Source: a filamentous cyanobacterium ESFC-1 (GTDB taxonomy: Bacteria > Cyanobacteriota > Cyanobacteriia > Cyanobacteriales > Spirulinaceae). Taken from it: DNA of 64,000 bases. The notes under the pieces are model-generated. The model was not told where the DNA came from. It did not search any database and saw nothing but the letters and a program-made list of their open reading frames with translations. Location of the stretch: NCBI GenBank assembly GCA_000380225.1, contig KB904821.1, forward strand, positions 980,791 to 1,044,790. The letters are read 5' to 3'. Position numbers and translations under genes: made by a program. This document shows, one piece after another, positions 9,052 to 18,216 of the stretch. Positions within the stretch are counted from its first letter, which is position 1. Each line of letters starts with the position of its first letter.

Positions 9052-10743
9052 ATGCTAAAGTTTAAATCTCGGAAAAAGAAAAAAGGTAAACCTCAAACCG
9101 ACGAACCGGTTCTTAGTAAAAAAGAACTCGCTCAACTCAAACGACAACAAACCGCAGCCCGCAAAAAGTTACTCAACACGATCGCGATTTGTTTCGGTTG
9201 TATCGTCCTGTTAGGCGTTCCCCTATCCTTAGTCCTGGGGGTCAAAATGGGAATGGCGGTGGCCTTGGGCTTACCCGTCATGTTTTTTAGTTACCAATAT
9301 CCGCGATTATCCCTGTGGATATTTTTAATTTATATGCCTTTTAGCGGAACCGTAGTGTATTGGGTGGTAGGCGGAAATGCTATTTTCCAACTCGCTAAAG
9401 ATGCCTTTTATCTACCCGCCGCTTTAGCCCTCGCCGTTGAATGTTACCGCAATAAAAAAACTTTCTTCTATCCCAAAGATTTAGCCAGTACCTTGGGGTT
9501 ATTGCTATTTTGTTCAGTAATGACGTTGATGGTCGTCAACGGTTCAATGCAGTTTTTCTGGCCAGATTGTAGCCCCAATATCGATCCAGGGATCAGTTGT
9601 AAAGAAAAAATCCCTCTTGCCCAAGGAATTTTAGGTTTAAAAGTGCTGCTTGGCTACATTCCCTTAATGTTTTGTGCTTATATTCTGATTGATACTAAAA
9701 AGAAACTGCTGTGGCTCACCCGTACTCACGTTACCCTTGCCATTGTTTGCTGCGTGCTTAATATTGCACAATATCAAATGTTGCGATCGGGCATTTGTGC
9801 TGGAACTGAAGCTTTAGGAGTGACTGGGGATGATTTATTTAAAGCCAGCTTAGACGCAAAATGTTTAGTCGGAGGGGCGCTGACTTATACGCCTTCTCAA
9901 AACCAAATTCGCCTCCCCGGAACCTTTGTTTCCCCTTGGCATTGGGCGTGGTTTCTCAACTCTAATAGCGCCTTGACCTTTGCCACAGCATTTAGCGACC
10001 CTTCATTATTGTGGCGGATAGCCGGAATGGTGGGAATGGGGGTGGTATTTATTAGTTCGGTGATTTCCGGACAGCGAATTGCGACCCTTTTAGTACCGAC
10101 GATTATCGTTTTATTGTTGATTTTAACGGGACAAGTGGCAAATTTGAAGCGTTTTATCCCGATCGCGCTGGCCTTATCCCTATTATTGACTGTTGCCGCC
10201 GCCAGCAATCCTGAAGTTATCCAAGAACGGATAGATAGTACCATAGAACGGGTTGCCCATGCCCCACCGCACAAGTTTATTCAAGAGCAGTTTGAATGGT
10301 CAATAAGCGAGCAACGGGGCTTTTTAGGAAGGGGTTTGGGAACCGGAACCAACTCAACGCGGGTTTTGGGTAAAACGGCACTGATCGAAACTTATCACCC
10401 GAAGTTGCTTTATGAAATGGGTTGGCCGGGTTTGATGGCCTTTGTCATTTTCACCAGTCATATTGCTTACCTCAGCTTTCGCCATTACCGCCAAGTTAAA
10501 GATAAAAATTTGCGAAGTTTTGGCTCTAGTTTTTGGGTTTTCGTCTTCATTATCAGCTTTTTTCCTTATTGGTATCCCCTCGATACCGATCCGGTGTGCG
10601 TTTACTATTGGTTTTTTACCGGGGTGATTTTCCGTTTACCCGAAATTGATAAAGAGGAACAGAAAAAGCTCAAAGCCGCGAAAGAAAATGAAGTCCAACT
10701 TCCCCCCAAACGTAAATCCAAAATTAAACGGCGAGTCGCTTAA
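9052..10743 (+). CDS. O-antigen polymerase-like membrane protein, HpsL-like
   Basis: The start is set at the ATG at 9052; the frame is open back to 8947 but that part is repeat DNA. The 563-residue product has a lysine-rich cytoplasmic N-terminus (LKFKSRKKKKGKP) and about 10-11 membrane spans, with a large loop between spans holding RLPGTFVSPWHWAWFLNSN. A late LGRGLGTGTNS motif is typical of Wzy/WaaL O-antigen ligase-polymerase proteins. I take it as similar to HpsL of the hormogonium polysaccharide system of filamentous cyanobacteria. The glycosyltransferase gene follows after 18 bases, so the pair probably makes an exported polysaccharide used in gliding. Confidence 0.75.
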   Translation: MLKFKSRKKKKGKPQTDEPVLSKKELAQLKRQQTAARKKLLNTIAICFGCIVLLGVPLSLVLGVKMGMAVALGLPVMFFSYQYPRLSLWIFLIYMPFSGTVVYWVVGGNAIFQLAKDAFYLPAALALAVECYRNKKTFFYPKDLASTLGLLLFCSVMTLMVVNGSMQFFWPDCSPNIDPGISCKEKIPLAQGILGLKVLLGYIPLMFCAYILIDTKKKLLWLTRTHVTLAIVCCVLNIAQYQMLRSGICAGTEALGVTGDDLFKASLDAKCLVGGALTYTPSQNQIRLPGTFVSPWHWAWFLNSNSALTFATAFSDPSLLWRIAGMVGMGVVFISSVISGQRIATLLVPTIIVLLLILTGQVANLKRFIPIALALSLLLTVAAASNPEVIQERIDSTIERVAHAPPHKFIQEQFEWSISEQRGFLGRGLGTGTNSTRVLGKTALIETYHPKLLYEMGWPGLMAFVIFTSHIAYLSFRHYRQVKDKNLRSFGSSFWVFVFIISFFPYWYPLDTDPVCVYYWFFTGVIFRLPEIDKEEQKKLKAAKENEVQLPPKRKSKIKRRVA

Positions 10744-10761
10744 GCGAAGGAGCAAGACATT

Positions 10762-11811
10762 TTGAATTGGCCATCGATTTCCGTTATTATCCCTACCTAT
10801 GGGCGAGAAGAGATTCTCTGCGATACGATCGCGGACGCATTGCAGCAAGACTACCCGGATTTTGAGGTGTTGGTGGTGGATCAAACCCCCGAACACGAAC
10901 CCAAAACTACAGAATATTTAGCCAAACAAGCGGATTTAGGCAAAATTCAATGGTTTCGCCTGGATTGGGCCAGTTTGCCGGGAGCGAGAAATTATGCGGT
11001 GCGGCGATCGCGTGGTGATATCTTACTATTCATCGATGATGATGTCCGCATCCCCGCAGGCTATCTGTACGCTCACGCTCGCAATTATGAACGAGAAGAA
11101 GTGGGAATCGTTGCCGGACGGGTGTTTGACCGCATGAAGATGGCCGACGCACAAAAGGGCTATCCCCAGTTGCCCGATCTCATGCAAAGCAACAAAGCCG
11201 CCGGACAGCCTTATGAAATTGAGGAACTCCCCCCCCAAGCCATGGACCCCGGTATTGCTTGGTATTACATCGATTTAGTCCATACAGTAAAGCCCCAACA
11301 AGTGATTTCGGCCCGAGGCTGTAATATGTCGTTTCGTCGCGAGATATTTTTTAAACATAATTTATGGTTTGACGAGCGTTTCCGGGGGAGTGCGGTGCGC
11401 GAGGAGTCCGATTTTTGTTTGCGATCGCGCTCCACTGGCTACATGATATGGTACGACCCCGAAGCCCATCTGGTGCATTTAGGGGAAATGACGGGAGGTT
11501 GTCACGATATTGCCACGCGATCGCTGCGATACCAAATGACTTTTTATCACAATCACTTTTTGATGGCGATGAAAAACTTAACCGGGGGTCAGCAATGGCG
11601 CTTATTTGCTCGGTTATTTGATTGTCACGTTTTAGGCAATCCCCCTTGCTATAAAAGCGGCTCTCCCTTCAAAATCTTCATCCGAGGGGTTTTCTATAGT
11701 CTCGGCTTTTTAAACGCCCTTGGTACGCGATTTAAGGGGCTTTGGGATGATGGTCAGGTGTACACGCGGGGGGATGGCAGTTATCAGTCATCAGCTTCTA
11801 AGGGGCAGTAG
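10762..11811 (+). CDS. Family 2 glycosyltransferase, HpsN-like
   Basis: The start codon is TTG at 10762, preceded by GAAGGA; the product then begins MNWPSISVIIPTYGRE, exactly where a GT-A fold should start, so the TTG start is credible. It has the nucleotide-sugar site VVDQTPEHEP, the metal-binding DDDV motif in ILLFIDDDVRIP, and the acceptor-site ED-like pair in AVREESDFCLRSR. Length is 349. It forms an operon with the polymerase-like gene and probably adds sugars to the same exopolysaccharide. The last nine codons (YQSSASKGQ) and the TAG stop lie in a dispersed repeat that continues downstream, so the true C-terminus has been overwritten. Confidence 0.82.
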   Translation: MNWPSISVIIPTYGREEILCDTIADALQQDYPDFEVLVVDQTPEHEPKTTEYLAKQADLGKIQWFRLDWASLPGARNYAVRRSRGDILLFIDDDVRIPAGYLYAHARNYEREEVGIVAGRVFDRMKMADAQKGYPQLPDLMQSNKAAGQPYEIEELPPQAMDPGIAWYYIDLVHTVKPQQVISARGCNMSFRREIFFKHNLWFDERFRGSAVREESDFCLRSRSTGYMIWYDPEAHLVHLGEMTGGCHDIATRSLRYQMTFYHNHFLMAMKNLTGGQQWRLFARLFDCHVLGNPPCYKSGSPFKIFIRGVFYSLGFLNALGTRFKGLWDDGQVYTRGDGSYQSSASKGQ

Positions 11812-12000
11812 GCAGCTTTGCTGTAGGGGGAGTTGAATTCTACCCCAGAAAGGGAGTCAGAAACTTTGGTTTTTAGGGGTTAGTTTTAAAAAGGCTACAA
11901 GCTAGACTAGATAAGCTTTTCAGCCCAAAAAAGTACAATTAAGTTTCAAAGAGAGTTATCAGTCATCAGTTATCAAATGAAGATGAATCTCAAATAACAA
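11783..12000 (-). repeat. Dispersed 185-bp repeat (family A), one copy
   Basis: It reads as the reverse complement of the 51-kb copies: CAGTCATCAG, AAGGGGCAGTAGGCAGC, CCCCAGAAAGGGAGTCAGAA, ACTTTGG, AAAAAGGCTACAAGCTAGAC, then TTTCAAAGAGAGTTATCAG. It starts inside the glycosyltransferase gene and ends in TTATCAG and CAAAGGA-like heptamers next to the phosphatase gene. Confidence 0.8.
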
Positions 12001-12025
12001 ATGACGAAGGACAAAAGACCAAGAA

Positions 12026-12586
12026 CTAACCCTCACGATAGGTCGTATAGCCCCAATAATCGAAATCGGGCGATCGCGGGCCGGTCCAGCCTAACTTAAT
12101 CAATTCTTTGGCAATTAAGCCATTAATCGCGCCGTGAGCGACTAAAACAACCGGGCTATCGGTGTGCGATCGCGCAATCAAACGTTTTGCGGCTTCGTGA
12201 GCGCGAGCTTTGGCTTGCTTGAGGGATTCACAATTGATGGCCATTCCCGCCGACCACAAAATCCGCGACACTAACGCCCACTGAAACGCCGATAAACGTA
12301 GGCGTAGCGGCATTGTCATCCAAGAATCGGTTTCGCGGAAAATCGGGTCAATTTCGGGCTGTACATTGGGGTCGAGAATTTGAGCTGAATCAATGGCACG
12401 ATGGCGATCGCTCGTCAACACCACCGCCGCTTCTCGCACCTTGACTTTAGCCGCTTCAGAGGGAAAGGAAGTATTCACAATTCTTGACGCTTCATAACGC
12501 TCCATAAATTCTCGGAAATCGCGCCCCGCAACGCGCTCATCTAGGGCAACATTAGGCTGGCCGTGGCGGATTAGGGTAATGGTCAT
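12026..12586 (-). CDS. Histidine phosphatase (phosphoglycerate mutase) family protein
   Basis: The protein is 186 residues. The N-terminal TLIRHGQPN holds the phospho-acceptor His8 (RHG motif), and VLVAHGAINGLIAKELI has the second catalytic His. The substrate-side Arg of TSDRHRAIDSA is present. The spacing suits small phosphatases of the branch better than true glycolytic mutases, so a phosphatase is the safer call; the substrate is unknown. Its stop codon is flush with CAAAAGA-type heptamers. Confidence 0.85.
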   Translation of the reverse strand: MTITLIRHGQPNVALDERVAGRDFREFMERYEASRIVNTSFPSEAAKVKVREAAVVLTSDRHRAIDSAQILDPNVQPEIDPIFRETDSWMTMPLRLRLSAFQWALVSRILWSAGMAINCESLKQAKARAHEAAKRLIARSHTDSPVVLVAHGAINGLIAKELIKLGWTGPRSPDFDYWGYTTYREG

Positions 12587-12594
12587 GGTTCAAT

Positions 12595-12786
12595 TAGGCA
12601 GTGGGCAAGTGGGCAGTAGGTCTTAGGCAGTAGGTCTTGGGCAGTGGGCGTGTAGGGGCGGGGTTTCCCCGCCCAGATGGGGAGGAGTGGGAGGAAATTA
12701 ACAACTACCAATTACCAATTGAGAGAGAAAACATCTGTTCTCTACCAATAACCAAGGACAAATGACCAATAACAAAGGACAAAAGA
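12595..12786. repeat. GGGCAGT heptamers, palindrome and CAAAGGA units
   Basis: GGCAGTGGGC/GGCAGTAGGT heptamers are followed by the palindrome GGGGCGGGGTTTCCCCGCCC (12655-12674), TTACCAATT, and CCAATAA/CAAAGGA/CAAAAGA units that stop at the stop codon of the next minus-strand gene. Confidence 0.8.
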
Positions 12787-13746
12787 CTAAGTAGCACTCT
12801 TGCTGCCATCGGGTAGAGTGACATTTTTCATAATGGTTCCGGTCATTTTGACAAACCATTTATTTCCCGACCCCATTTTGGCCCCGGTTAAATCTGCGCC
12901 GGTTAAATCTGCGCCGCTTAAATCTGCGCCGATCAGGTTGGCTTCTTGGAGATTGGCGTTTCTGAGGTTGGCTTCGAGTAAATTAGCCCGGAATAGCTTG
13001 GCTTTATATAAATTTGCGCCTTCTAGGTTGATTTGGTGGAGAAAACCGTCGCTCAAATCTGTATGACTGAGATTGGCGTTGCTGAGATTGCGTCCCGATA
13101 AATCCTTTTCTTTCAAATCCATGCCGCTTAAGTCCGACCCGCTTAAATCGGGTTGTGAGGGGCGACTGGGGCGGCGAGAAGGGGGGCGATAGCTATAGCT
13201 AGAGTGAGACGAGGAATAAGACGATTGGGAGTTTCGAGATTGGGAATAGGACGAGTCGTTGTATGGGTTGCTACTGGGTTCAGAACGAGGGCGTTGGTAA
13301 TAATAAGACGAATAGCGCGATCGCTCTTTGGGCGGTTGATAAGATGATGATTGTTGCGATCGCCCATCTCGGCTTTGTTGGCCATAGCCATTGGTTTGAT
13401 TATCCGATCGCGGCGGTTGTCGTTCCTGTCGATAATAGCCATAAGGCGGACGACGATAGCGATCGCGCCCTCGGTCAGCACTTGCTGATGTATTGGTGCG
13501 CGTCGAAGTAGACGAAGAAGACGACGAAGGCGATCGCGTTGAAGGCGAAACTTCGCGCAACTTATCCCTGGCTTCGTTAATGGCTTTGATTTTGTCGTGG
13601 GCTTTTTGCTGCAAGCGCTCATTATCTTGGGGAAGGCGATCGGGATGCCAAACGAGAACCAAATCCTTATAGGCTTGGTTAATTTCATCCAAAGATGAAC
13701 CGGGTTCTATTCCCAATACTCGATAATACTTGGTCAAATCTTCCAT
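12787..13746 (-). CDS. J-domain protein with C-terminal pentapeptide repeats
   Basis: The 319-residue protein has three parts. Residues 1-65 form a J domain (YYRVLGIEPGSSLDEINQAY) with the HPD motif (VWHPDRLP) needed to stimulate DnaK/Hsp70 ATPase. Residues about 66-195 are low complexity, rich in Ser, Arg, Tyr, Gln and Pro, and probably disordered. Residues about 198-300 are tandem A(D/N)LXX pentapeptide repeats (DLSGSDLSGMDL, ANLQEANLIGADLSGADL), which form a right-handed quadrilateral beta helix. The Cys-rich and peptide-binding domains of DnaJ are missing, so this is a specialised co-chaperone or a targeting adaptor. The client is unknown. The gene has its own promoter region divergent from aroC. 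Confidence 0.88.
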   Translation of the reverse strand: MEDLTKYYRVLGIEPGSSLDEINQAYKDLVLVWHPDRLPQDNERLQQKAHDKIKAINEARDKLREVSPSTRSPSSSSSSTSTRTNTSASADRGRDRYRRPPYGYYRQERQPPRSDNQTNGYGQQSRDGRSQQSSSYQPPKERSRYSSYYYQRPRSEPSSNPYNDSSYSQSRNSQSSYSSSHSSYSYRPPSRRPSRPSQPDLSGSDLSGMDLKEKDLSGRNLSNANLSHTDLSDGFLHQINLEGANLYKAKLFRANLLEANLRNANLQEANLIGADLSGADLTGADLTGAKMGSGNKWFVKMTGTIMKNVTLPDGSKSAT

Positions 13747-13964
13747 GGACAGACCGCCTTCGGTGCTTACTCTTGTCGTTCATTGTGTCACAAGATTCTT
13801 TTTCATTCTCAGATCGACCCGCGATCGCGAGACATCTTTGTCATTAAATTTTGTAAATTTAATTTTCATTCTGGGTCATCAGTCATGCAAACCGAGAATA
13901 CAGAACGAAGGAATAATGACCAATAATTGTTACAATACAGAACGTTTCTCTAGGCTTCAACACA

Positions 13965-15059
13965 ATGGGCAGCACAATCGGCAATCTATTCAAAATCAGC
14001 ACCTTTGGAGAATCCCACGGCGGCGCAGTCGGGGTCATTATCGATGGCTGTCCTCCCCAACTCGAAATCTCTGAAGCCGAGATTCAGTTTGAACTCGATC
14101 GCCGTCGTCCCGGTCAAAGCAAAATCACCACTCCGCGACGAGAAACCGATACTTGTGAAATCCTCTCCGGGGTCTTTGAAGGCAAAACCCTCGGCACATC
14201 CCTGGCCATCGTCGTCCGCAACAAAGACGCACGACCGCAAGATTACAGCGAAATGGCGGTCAAATACCGTCCTTCCCATGCCGATGCCACTTATGATGCC
14301 AAATATGGCATTCGCAACTGGCAAGGGGGTGGTCGGGCTTCAGCCAGAGAAACCATTGGCCGGGTAGCGGCCGGCGCGATCGCCAAAAAAATCCTCCAAC
14401 AAGTGGCCGGAGTCGAAGTCGTCGGCTACGTCAAACGGATCAAAGAACTTGAAGCCACGGTTGACCCCCTTACCGTCACCCTCGAAGACGTAGAAAGTAA
14501 CATCGTGCGCTGTCCCGACGCAGAAGCCGCCGAACGGATGATCGAACTGATCGACCAAATTCGCCGGGAGAAAAACTCCCTCGGCGGTGTCGTCGAATGC
14601 GTCGCCCGTAACGTTCCCAAAGGCTTAGGAGAACCCGTTTTTGACAAACTCGAAGCCGATCTCGCCAAGGCCGTCATGTCCTTACCCGCCACCAAAGGCT
14701 TTGAAATTGGCTCTGGTTTTGCCGGAACCCTGCTCACGGGCAAAGAACATAATGATGAGTTCTACAGTGATGATAGCGGCAAAATTCGGACAGTCACGAA
14801 TCGTTCGGGGGGCGTACAAGGGGGAATCAGTAACGGCGAACCCATCATTTTACGCGCCGCTTTTAAACCCACTGCTACCATAGGACAAGAGCAGCAAACC
14901 GTGACTCGTACCGGAGAAGCAACAACCCTCGCTGCGAAGGGAAGACACGATCCTTGCGTTTTGTCGAGAGCCGTGCCTATGGTAGAAGCAATGGTTGCCA
15001 TAACATTGTGCGATCATCTCTTACGAAATCAGGGTCAATGTAGTGTTTTGAAGCCTTGA
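13965..15059 (+). CDS. aroC: Chorismate synthase
   Basis: This 364-residue enzyme removes phosphate from EPSP to give chorismate and needs reduced FMN. The N-terminus [20 protein letters not shown] holds catalytic His18. Other signatures are [50 protein letters not shown] and [18 protein letters not shown]. Full length and intact. The MBL-fold gene begins nine bases after the stop, so the two are probably co-transcribed. Confidence 0.97.
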   Translation: MGSTIGNLFKISTFGESHGGAVGVIIDGCPPQLEISEAEIQFELDRRRPGQSKITTPRRETDTCEILSGVFEGKTLGTSLAIVVRNKDARPQDYSEMAVKYRPSHADATYDAKYGIRNWQGGGRASARETIGRVAAGAIAKKILQQVAGVEVVGYVKRIKELEATVDPLTVTLEDVESNIVRCPDAEAAERMIELIDQIRREKNSLGGVVECVARNVPKGLGEPVFDKLEADLAKAVMSLPATKGFEIGSGFAGTLLTGKEHNDEFYSDDSGKIRTVTNRSGGVQGGISNGEPIILRAAFKPTATIGQEQQTVTRTGEATTLAAKGRHDPCVLSRAVPMVEAMVAITLCDHLLRNQGQCSVLKP

Positions 15060-15068
15060 AAAGCAAAA

Positions 15069-15950
15069 ATGGAAAATAATCTTGCTCGCGATGAGTTTAT
15101 TGTGCGGTTTTGGGGAGTTCGTGGTAGCATTCCCACCCCTGGCTCATCAACCATCCGCTACGGCGGTAATACATCTTGTGTTGAAATGCACGTCGGCGGC
15201 CAGCGTCTCATTTTTGACGGCGGCACGGGTTTACGCCTGTTGGGTAAGTCCCTAAAGCCGCATCTTGACACATCCACCCATATCTTTTTCACCCACTATC
15301 ACTGGGATCATATTCAAGGTGTGCCGTTTTTCTTCCCCGTCTTTGATGAAGACACCCACTTTACCATTTACGGTCAAGTTCCCAACGAAGGAGAACCGAT
15401 GTTAATGCGCCAGCACTTTCGTCAGCGCGTGTTACATCTAGATTCACCTGTCCCCGTGGCCGATATTCAAGCCCAAATTGATTATCACGATTTGGTGTGC
15501 GGTGAAATCTTTAAACTCGGAGATATTGCCATCGAAACAGCGCCGTTGAATCATCCGAATGGGGCGATGGGCTATCGGGTGTCTTGGCAAGGTCATACGG
15601 CAGTATATTGTACGGATACCGAGCATTTGCCCGATCGCCTTGATGAAAATGTCCTGCATTTAGCCCGCGATGCGGATATTTTGATTTACGATGCCATGTA
15701 CACCGATGAGGAATACCACAATGAAAAATCCCCGAAAGTCGGTTGGGGTCACTCGACTTGGCAAGAAGGGGTCAAAGTCTCTGAGGCCGCGGGGGTAAAG
15801 CAATTAGTTGTCTTTCATCACGAACCCAATCACAGCGACGATTTTCTCGATGAAATGGCCGTCGAAGTTAGTAATATTCGACCGGGAACTGTGTTGGCCC
15901 AAGAAGGCATGATTTTATCTTTGACGAAAACTGCCGTTAAACCCCATTAA
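15069..15950 (+). CDS. Metallo-beta-lactamase-fold hydrolase
   Basis: The 293-residue protein begins EFIVRFWGVRGSIPTPGSST, then RYGGNTSCVEM and FDGGTGLRLLG, and carries the zinc motif HYHWDH (H-x-H-x-D-H). Further metal ligands are likely in NHPNGAMGY, YCTDTEH and the final VVFHHEPNHSDDF. This matches the RNase Z/PhnP-like branch of MBL proteins (cyclic phosphodiesterases); the actual substrate is unknown. It follows aroC with nine bases between. Confidence 0.85.
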   Translation: MENNLARDEFIVRFWGVRGSIPTPGSSTIRYGGNTSCVEMHVGGQRLIFDGGTGLRLLGKSLKPHLDTSTHIFFTHYHWDHIQGVPFFFPVFDEDTHFTIYGQVPNEGEPMLMRQHFRQRVLHLDSPVPVADIQAQIDYHDLVCGEIFKLGDIAIETAPLNHPNGAMGYRVSWQGHTAVYCTDTEHLPDRLDENVLHLARDADILIYDAMYTDEEYHNEKSPKVGWGHSTWQEGVKVSEAAGVKQLVVFHHEPNHSDDFLDEMAVEVSNIRPGTVLAQEGMILSLTKTAVKPH

Positions 15951-15974
15951 AGGCTAGTTTTGTCTCTAATCCCC

Positions 15975-16000
15975 AAGCCCGACTCTAGAGAGTTTGGGTT
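15975..16000 (+). terminator. Possible terminator after the aroC/MBL unit
   Basis: CCCG and ACTCT on the left arm pair with AGAGT and TGGG on the right, with one bulged T. The downstream sequence is only moderately T-rich (TTGTGGTTTG), so the call is weak. Confidence 0.35.
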
Positions 16001-16124
16001 GTGGTTTGATGCGAAAACAGCCCAGAACTCGGTCTGCGCGATCGCGCCCTGCACCATAAAATAAAACGGGAGTTTTCTGATAAAATCTTATAGAAACTTA
16101 AAAAAATACTCAAAAAATTTTTAA

Positions 16125-17105
16125 ATGAAATTGTTAGTTGTTGGTGCGACAGGAACGCTTGGACGACAAATTGCTCGCCGCGCCTTAGAGGAGGACCGCG
16201 ACGTTCGTTGTTTGGTGCGAAATCCCAGAAAAGCAACATTTCTTAAAGAATGGGGTGCAGAAATTGTCCAGGGGGATTTGTGCAAACCCGAAACCCTCGG
16301 CCCCGCCCTCGAAGGCGTTGATGTGATTATCGACGCAGCCACCACCCGGGCCACCGAATCCGCTCGTCTGCAACAAGTCGATTGGTACGGCAAAGTCAAC
16401 CTCATCCAAGCCGCCGAAAAAGCCAACATCCAACGTTTTATATTCTTTTCCATTCTCAATGCCGAAAACTTCCCCGATGTCCCCTTAATGGACATCAAAC
16501 ACTGCACCGAGAAGTTTCTCACTGAATCCAACCTGAACTATACCATTTTGCGGCCTTGCGGCTTTATGCAAGGGTTGATTGGGCAATACGCCGTCCCCAT
16601 TCTCGACAACCAAGCCGTTTGGTTCACCGGAGAAAGCACCCCGATTGCCTACATGGACACCCTCGACATCGCCAAATTTACCACCCGCGTTTTAGACGTT
16701 CAGGATACCGAAAACCGTACCTTTCCCATTGTCGGGACGCGGGCTTGGACTGCCGATGAAGTGATTAACCTGTGCGAACGTTTATCCAACCGCACCGCCA
16801 AAATCTCTCGGATTCCCATTGGCTTTTTACGGGGAGTGCGTCGTATTGTTGGCTTTTTCCAGTGGGGTTGGAATGTATCCGATCGCCTAGCCTTTACCGA
16901 AGTTCTCGCCAGTGGTAAGCCCCTCGATGCGCCGATGGATGAAGTCTACACCGTCCTCGACCTCGACCCCAAAGACACCACCACCCTCGAAGCCTATCTG
17001 CAAGAATATTTCAGCCGGATTATGAAAAAACTTAAAGAAATCGGCTACGAAAAAGAAAAGAAAAAGAAAAAGAAGAAAACCCCTTTCAAGTCTTCGGAAT
17101 CTTAA
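16125..17105 (+). CDS. ycf39: Ycf39-type NmrA-like atypical SDR, PSII assembly factor
   Basis: The 326-residue protein starts with the dinucleotide-binding motif LVVGATGTLGRQIARRAL. The typical SDR catalytic Tyr-x-x-x-Lys is absent and FIFFSILNAENFPDVPLMDIKH replaces it, as in atypical SDRs. ILRPCGFMQGLIGQYAVPIL and PIAYMDTLDIAKFTTRVL match Ycf39/HCF244. In cyanobacteria Ycf39 works with high-light-inducible proteins to deliver chlorophyll to newly made D1 (known for the family). The C-terminus is an unusual run of lysines (about 12 Lys within 17 residues), which may contact membrane lipids or nucleic acid. A hairpin terminator follows. Confidence 0.92.
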   Translation: MKLLVVGATGTLGRQIARRALEEDRDVRCLVRNPRKATFLKEWGAEIVQGDLCKPETLGPALEGVDVIIDAATTRATESARLQQVDWYGKVNLIQAAEKANIQRFIFFSILNAENFPDVPLMDIKHCTEKFLTESNLNYTILRPCGFMQGLIGQYAVPILDNQAVWFTGESTPIAYMDTLDIAKFTTRVLDVQDTENRTFPIVGTRAWTADEVINLCERLSNRTAKISRIPIGFLRGVRRIVGFFQWGWNVSDRLAFTEVLASGKPLDAPMDEVYTVLDLDPKDTTTLEAYLQEYFSRIMKKLKEIGYEKEKKKKKKKTPFKSSES

Positions 17106-17126
17106 AATACTGCGAGACAGATTCTC

Positions 17127-17156
17127 AGGCCAGGTTGACTTAATCCTGGCTTTCTT
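17127..17156 (+). terminator. Terminator after ycf39
   Basis: Stem AGGCCAGG/CCTGGCTT (17127-17134, 17145-17152) with a 10-base loop, followed by TCTTG. Confidence 0.65.
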
Positions 17157-17218
17157 GCACCTTAAGTTTTAAATCAAACTTTATCCCCCAAATTGTTAGC
17201 CCCGTAGGATTAGTAACT

Positions 17219-18136
17219 GTGCCGAAAGTAGGCATCATCTACAACGACATCAAACCCATTGCTTGCCGCGTTGCCAATGAGTTACAAGCACAATTTAGCC
17301 AAAAAGGTTGTGAAGTTCTCATGGCTTCGAGCTTTGGCGGCATTCTTGGCTATTCCAATCCCGATCGCCCTGTCTGCCATACCCAAATCGAAAACCTGGT
17401 TCCCACAGACTTTGACGACAGTATCGACTTTGGCATTGTGCTAGGGGGGGATGGTACGGTGTTGGCGGGTTTTCGCCAAGTTGCCCCCTGCCGTATTCCC
17501 TTACTGGCGGTGAATACCGGTCATCTGGGCTTTCTGACCGAATCCTATGTTAATCAACTGCCCCAAGCCGTCGAACAACTCCTCGCGGGGGAATATGACA
17601 TCGAGGAACGCTCTATGCTGACGGTGCGGGTTTTGCGGCAAGATACGCCCATTTGGGAAGCGCTGTGCCTCAATGAAATGGTGCTGCACCGAGAACCCCT
17701 GACCAGTATGTGTCACTTCGAGGTTCAAATCGGCCAACACGCGGCGGTGGATATTGCCGCCGATGGGGTGATTGTGTCTACCCCAACTGGGTCTACGGCT
17801 TATTCCTTGAGTGCGGGGGGGCCGGTGGTGACTCCTGGGGTTCCGGTGTTACAGTTAGTACCGATTTGCCCCCATTCCTTGGCTTCGCGGGCTTTGGTCT
17901 TTTCTGATGCCGAACCTGTAACGATTTTCCCGGCTACGCCTCATCAAATGGTGTTGGTGGTGGATGGTAACGGCGGTTGCTATGTGTTACCCGAAGATAA
18001 TATTCGCGTGGAGCGATCGCACTACACCGCCCAGTTTATCCGCTTGCAGCGACCAGAATTTTTCCGCATTCTGCGCGAAAAGTTGGGTTGGGGTTTGCCC
18101 CACATCGCTAAACCAACCTCGGTGGAACTTCCCTAA
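17219..18136 (+). CDS. nadK: NAD kinase
   Basis: The start is GTG at 17219; no in-frame ATG is closer to the family N-terminus ([10 protein letters not shown]). The 305-residue protein has the ATP/NAD site GGDGT (76-80), [10 protein letters not shown], the NE motif [11 protein letters not shown] and the glycine-rich [18 protein letters not shown]. It phosphorylates NAD+ to NADP+. Cyanobacteria often have two NAD kinases and which one this is cannot be decided here. The regulator gene follows after 80 bases on the same strand. Confidence 0.94.
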   Translation: MPKVGIIYNDIKPIACRVANELQAQFSQKGCEVLMASSFGGILGYSNPDRPVCHTQIENLVPTDFDDSIDFGIVLGGDGTVLAGFRQVAPCRIPLLAVNTGHLGFLTESYVNQLPQAVEQLLAGEYDIEERSMLTVRVLRQDTPIWEALCLNEMVLHREPLTSMCHFEVQIGQHAAVDIAADGVIVSTPTGSTAYSLSAGGPVVTPGVPVLQLVPICPHSLASRALVFSDAEPVTIFPATPHQMVLVVDGNGGCYVLPEDNIRVERSHYTAQFIRLQRPEFFRILREKLGWGLPHIAKPTSVELP

Positions 18137-18216
18137 AGCCGCGATCGTCGTCAATCTTTGTGTCAATTCCGTCAACTTAAGATACAACAGAATTTGAATC
18201 TTTATCAGGCAATATT

